Positions 62,844-64,000 of a stretch of DNA of 64,000 bases are shown here, piece by piece. The position numbers and the translations under genes are program-made. How positions within the stretch are numbered: position 1 is the stretch's first letter; the number at the start of each line of letters is the position of its first letter. The notes beneath the pieces are model-generated. The model ran no database searches, was not told the DNA's origin, and saw nothing but the letters and a program-made list of their open reading frames with translations. Origin of the DNA: Pontibacillus yanchengensis (lineage in GTDB: Bacteria; Bacillota; Bacilli; Bacillales; BH030062); the NCBI RefSeq assembly GCF_009856295.1, contig NZ_WMEU01000003.1:248001-312000 (forward strand), read 5' to 3'.

Positions 62844-64000
62844 ATGCTACTGACCAACGGAACGATATATACGGAACAAGGCAAGAGGGAGAATGGATCC
62901 ATTTTTATTGATAATGGAAAAATTGCATCGCTTAATCGGAATCGAGCTACAGGGGAACATCAGGTCATTGAACTACCTGAATCGTATAAGATCATTCCGG
63001 GGTTCATTGACCTGCACATTCATGGTGCTGGGGGAGCAGACATGATGGATGCGACACCAGAAGCATTAGCAACGATATCAAAACGGTTAGCAGAAAGAGG
63101 CACGACGAGCTTTCTTGCTACGACGATGACACAGGCTGACGAGAACATTGAGGCAGCCTTAAAAAATGCAAGAACCTGTATAGACCACCAAACAACTGGT
63201 TCAGAGATACTTGGCGTTCATTTGGAAGGCCCATTTATTTCGCCAGGACGTGCTGGAGCTCAACCTTCTGAGCACATTCGGAAGGGTTCTGTGGATATGT
63301 TTCAACGTTGGCAGGAAGCGGCGGGGAACCATATTCGTTTAGTAACGCTAGCCCCAGAAGAGGATAACGATTATGCTCTTACCTCTTATTTAAAGGAAAC
63401 GGGCGTCGTTGCGTCCATTGGTCATTCCGATGCAACGTATGAACAAGTGAATGAAGCAGTCGAAAAGGGGATTACCCATGCCACGCATCTTTTTAATCAG
63501 ATGAGAGGATTACACCATCGTGAACCAGGTGTGGTGGGAGCAACTATGTTAAATAAAGCGATTCGAGCAGAGTTGATTACCGATGGGTTCCACGTTAGCC
63601 CTGCGATGATCCAACTGACGTATCAACAACTCGGCCGGGAACGCTTAATGTTAATTACAGACGCAATGCGGGCTCAGTGTATGCCTGAAGGAAAGTATGA
63701 TCTAGGTGGACAAGATGTTTTTGTAGAAGGGGCCATGGCAAAGCTATCTGATGGCACATTGGCGGGAAGCATTTTAACACTCGATCAAGCATTGAAAAAT
63801 ACGATGATTTATACAGGCTGTTCTCTTGAAGACGTCATCCAAATGGCTTCGTACAATCCAGCCAAAGAATTAGGCATTCAGAACAAAAAGGGGAGCATTG
63901 GTGTTGGGAAAGATGCCGATCTCGTCGTGCTTGATGACAACAATGAGGTATATATGACCTTATGCAAAGGTGAGGTTCACTATCGAAGGGAGGAATCCGA
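62844..64000 (+). CDS. nagA: N-acetylglucosamine-6-phosphate deacetylase, 3' end beyond window
   Basis: The frame is open from ATG at 62844 (after AGAGGTG) to the window edge, giving 385 of an expected roughly 390 residues. It is an amidohydrolase with the metal motif PGFIDLHIHGAGG, GVHLEGPFISPGRAGAQ (metal-binding Glu), IGHSDATYEQ, THLFNQMRGLHHREPG, and catalytic Asp in LITDAM. It converts GlcNAc-6-phosphate, the product of MurQ and of GlcNAc kinases, to glucosamine-6-phosphate and acetate. It is the third gene of the operon; nagB may follow beyond the edge. Confidence 0.95.
   Translation, partial: MLLTNGTIYTEQGKRENGSIFIDNGKIASLNRNRATGEHQVIELPESYKIIPGFIDLHIHGAGGADMMDATPEALATISKRLAERGTTSFLATTMTQADENIEAALKNARTCIDHQTTGSEILGVHLEGPFISPGRAGAQPSEHIRKGSVDMFQRWQEAAGNHIRLVTLAPEEDNDYALTSYLKETGVVASIGHSDATYEQVNEAVEKGITHATHLFNQMRGLHHREPGVVGATMLNKAIRAELITDGFHVSPAMIQLTYQQLGRERLMLITDAMRAQCMPEGKYDLGGQDVFVEGAMAKLSDGTLAGSILTLDQALKNTMIYTGCSLEDVIQMASYNPAKELGIQNKKGSIGVGKDADLVVLDDNNEVYMTLCKGEVHYRREES

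Overview
The window looks like a chromosomal segment of a Gram-positive, flagellated, spore-forming bacterium of the Bacillaceae, probably a halophilic or halotolerant relative of Pontibacillus, Halobacillus or Virgibacillus. This is inferred from strong AGGAGG ribosome-binding sites, Bacillus-type families (HemAT, YhcR-like nuclease, MurQ/MurR, NagZ/NamZ, AmiE-like hydrolases), acidic secreted proteins, a betaine-binding lipoprotein and a YuzF-like protein. I see no phage, insertion sequence, tRNA, rRNA or CRISPR array.

Layout. 1-7.2 kb: the 3' end of an isochorismatase-family hydrolase, a betaine-binding lipoprotein, a Cache-domain chemoreceptor behind a cyclic-di-GMP-I riboswitch, a large secreted nuclease and a small membrane protein. 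7.2-16.1 kb: clustered copies of an interspersed repeat, a GAF-GAF-PAS-GGDEF-EAL protein, a thiamine-diphosphate enzyme, a manganese catalase, a YuzF-like protein and a secreted phosphatase behind a Pho-box-like array. 17.1-37.0 kb: a cell-wall-sugar recycling island. 37-45 kb: a NERD protein, a 21-bp tandem repeat, a DUF2252 protein, a BASS transporter and a SWIM/SNF2 helicase. 45-54 kb: a five-gene oligopeptide ABC operon, then a DUF6305-like protein, a sensor kinase and a response regulator. 54-61 kb: a 1570-residue secreted amylase/pullulanase behind a catabolite-responsive element, and HemAT. 61-64 kb: an RpiR regulator, a ROK sugar kinase and nagA, which runs off the right edge.

The most interesting part is the recycling system. 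A secreted protein fuses exo-N-acetylglucosaminidase (NagZ) to exo-N-acetylmuramidase (NamZ). Two operons follow. Operon 1 is murQ1-anmK-amiE1-oppABCDF. Operon 2 is murR-amiE2-sugar ABC (binding protein and two permeases)-MurK/NagK-like kinase-murQ2. They begin with the same 78-bp regulatory segment, letter for letter, although their coding sequences have clearly diverged. No PTS transporter (MurP or NagP type) is present. The gene content suggests import of wall fragments and free amino sugars by ABC transporters, phosphorylation inside the cell, and conversion to GlcNAc-6-phosphate for NagA. The functions are established for the families; the ABC/kinase route for this organism is inference.

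Intergenic DNA carries its own structure: at least seven copies of a 100-200 bp element bounded by AGCGCCC and GGGCGCT, four spacers with 20-bp-period repeats just past operon terminators, and a separate 19-unit 21-bp array.
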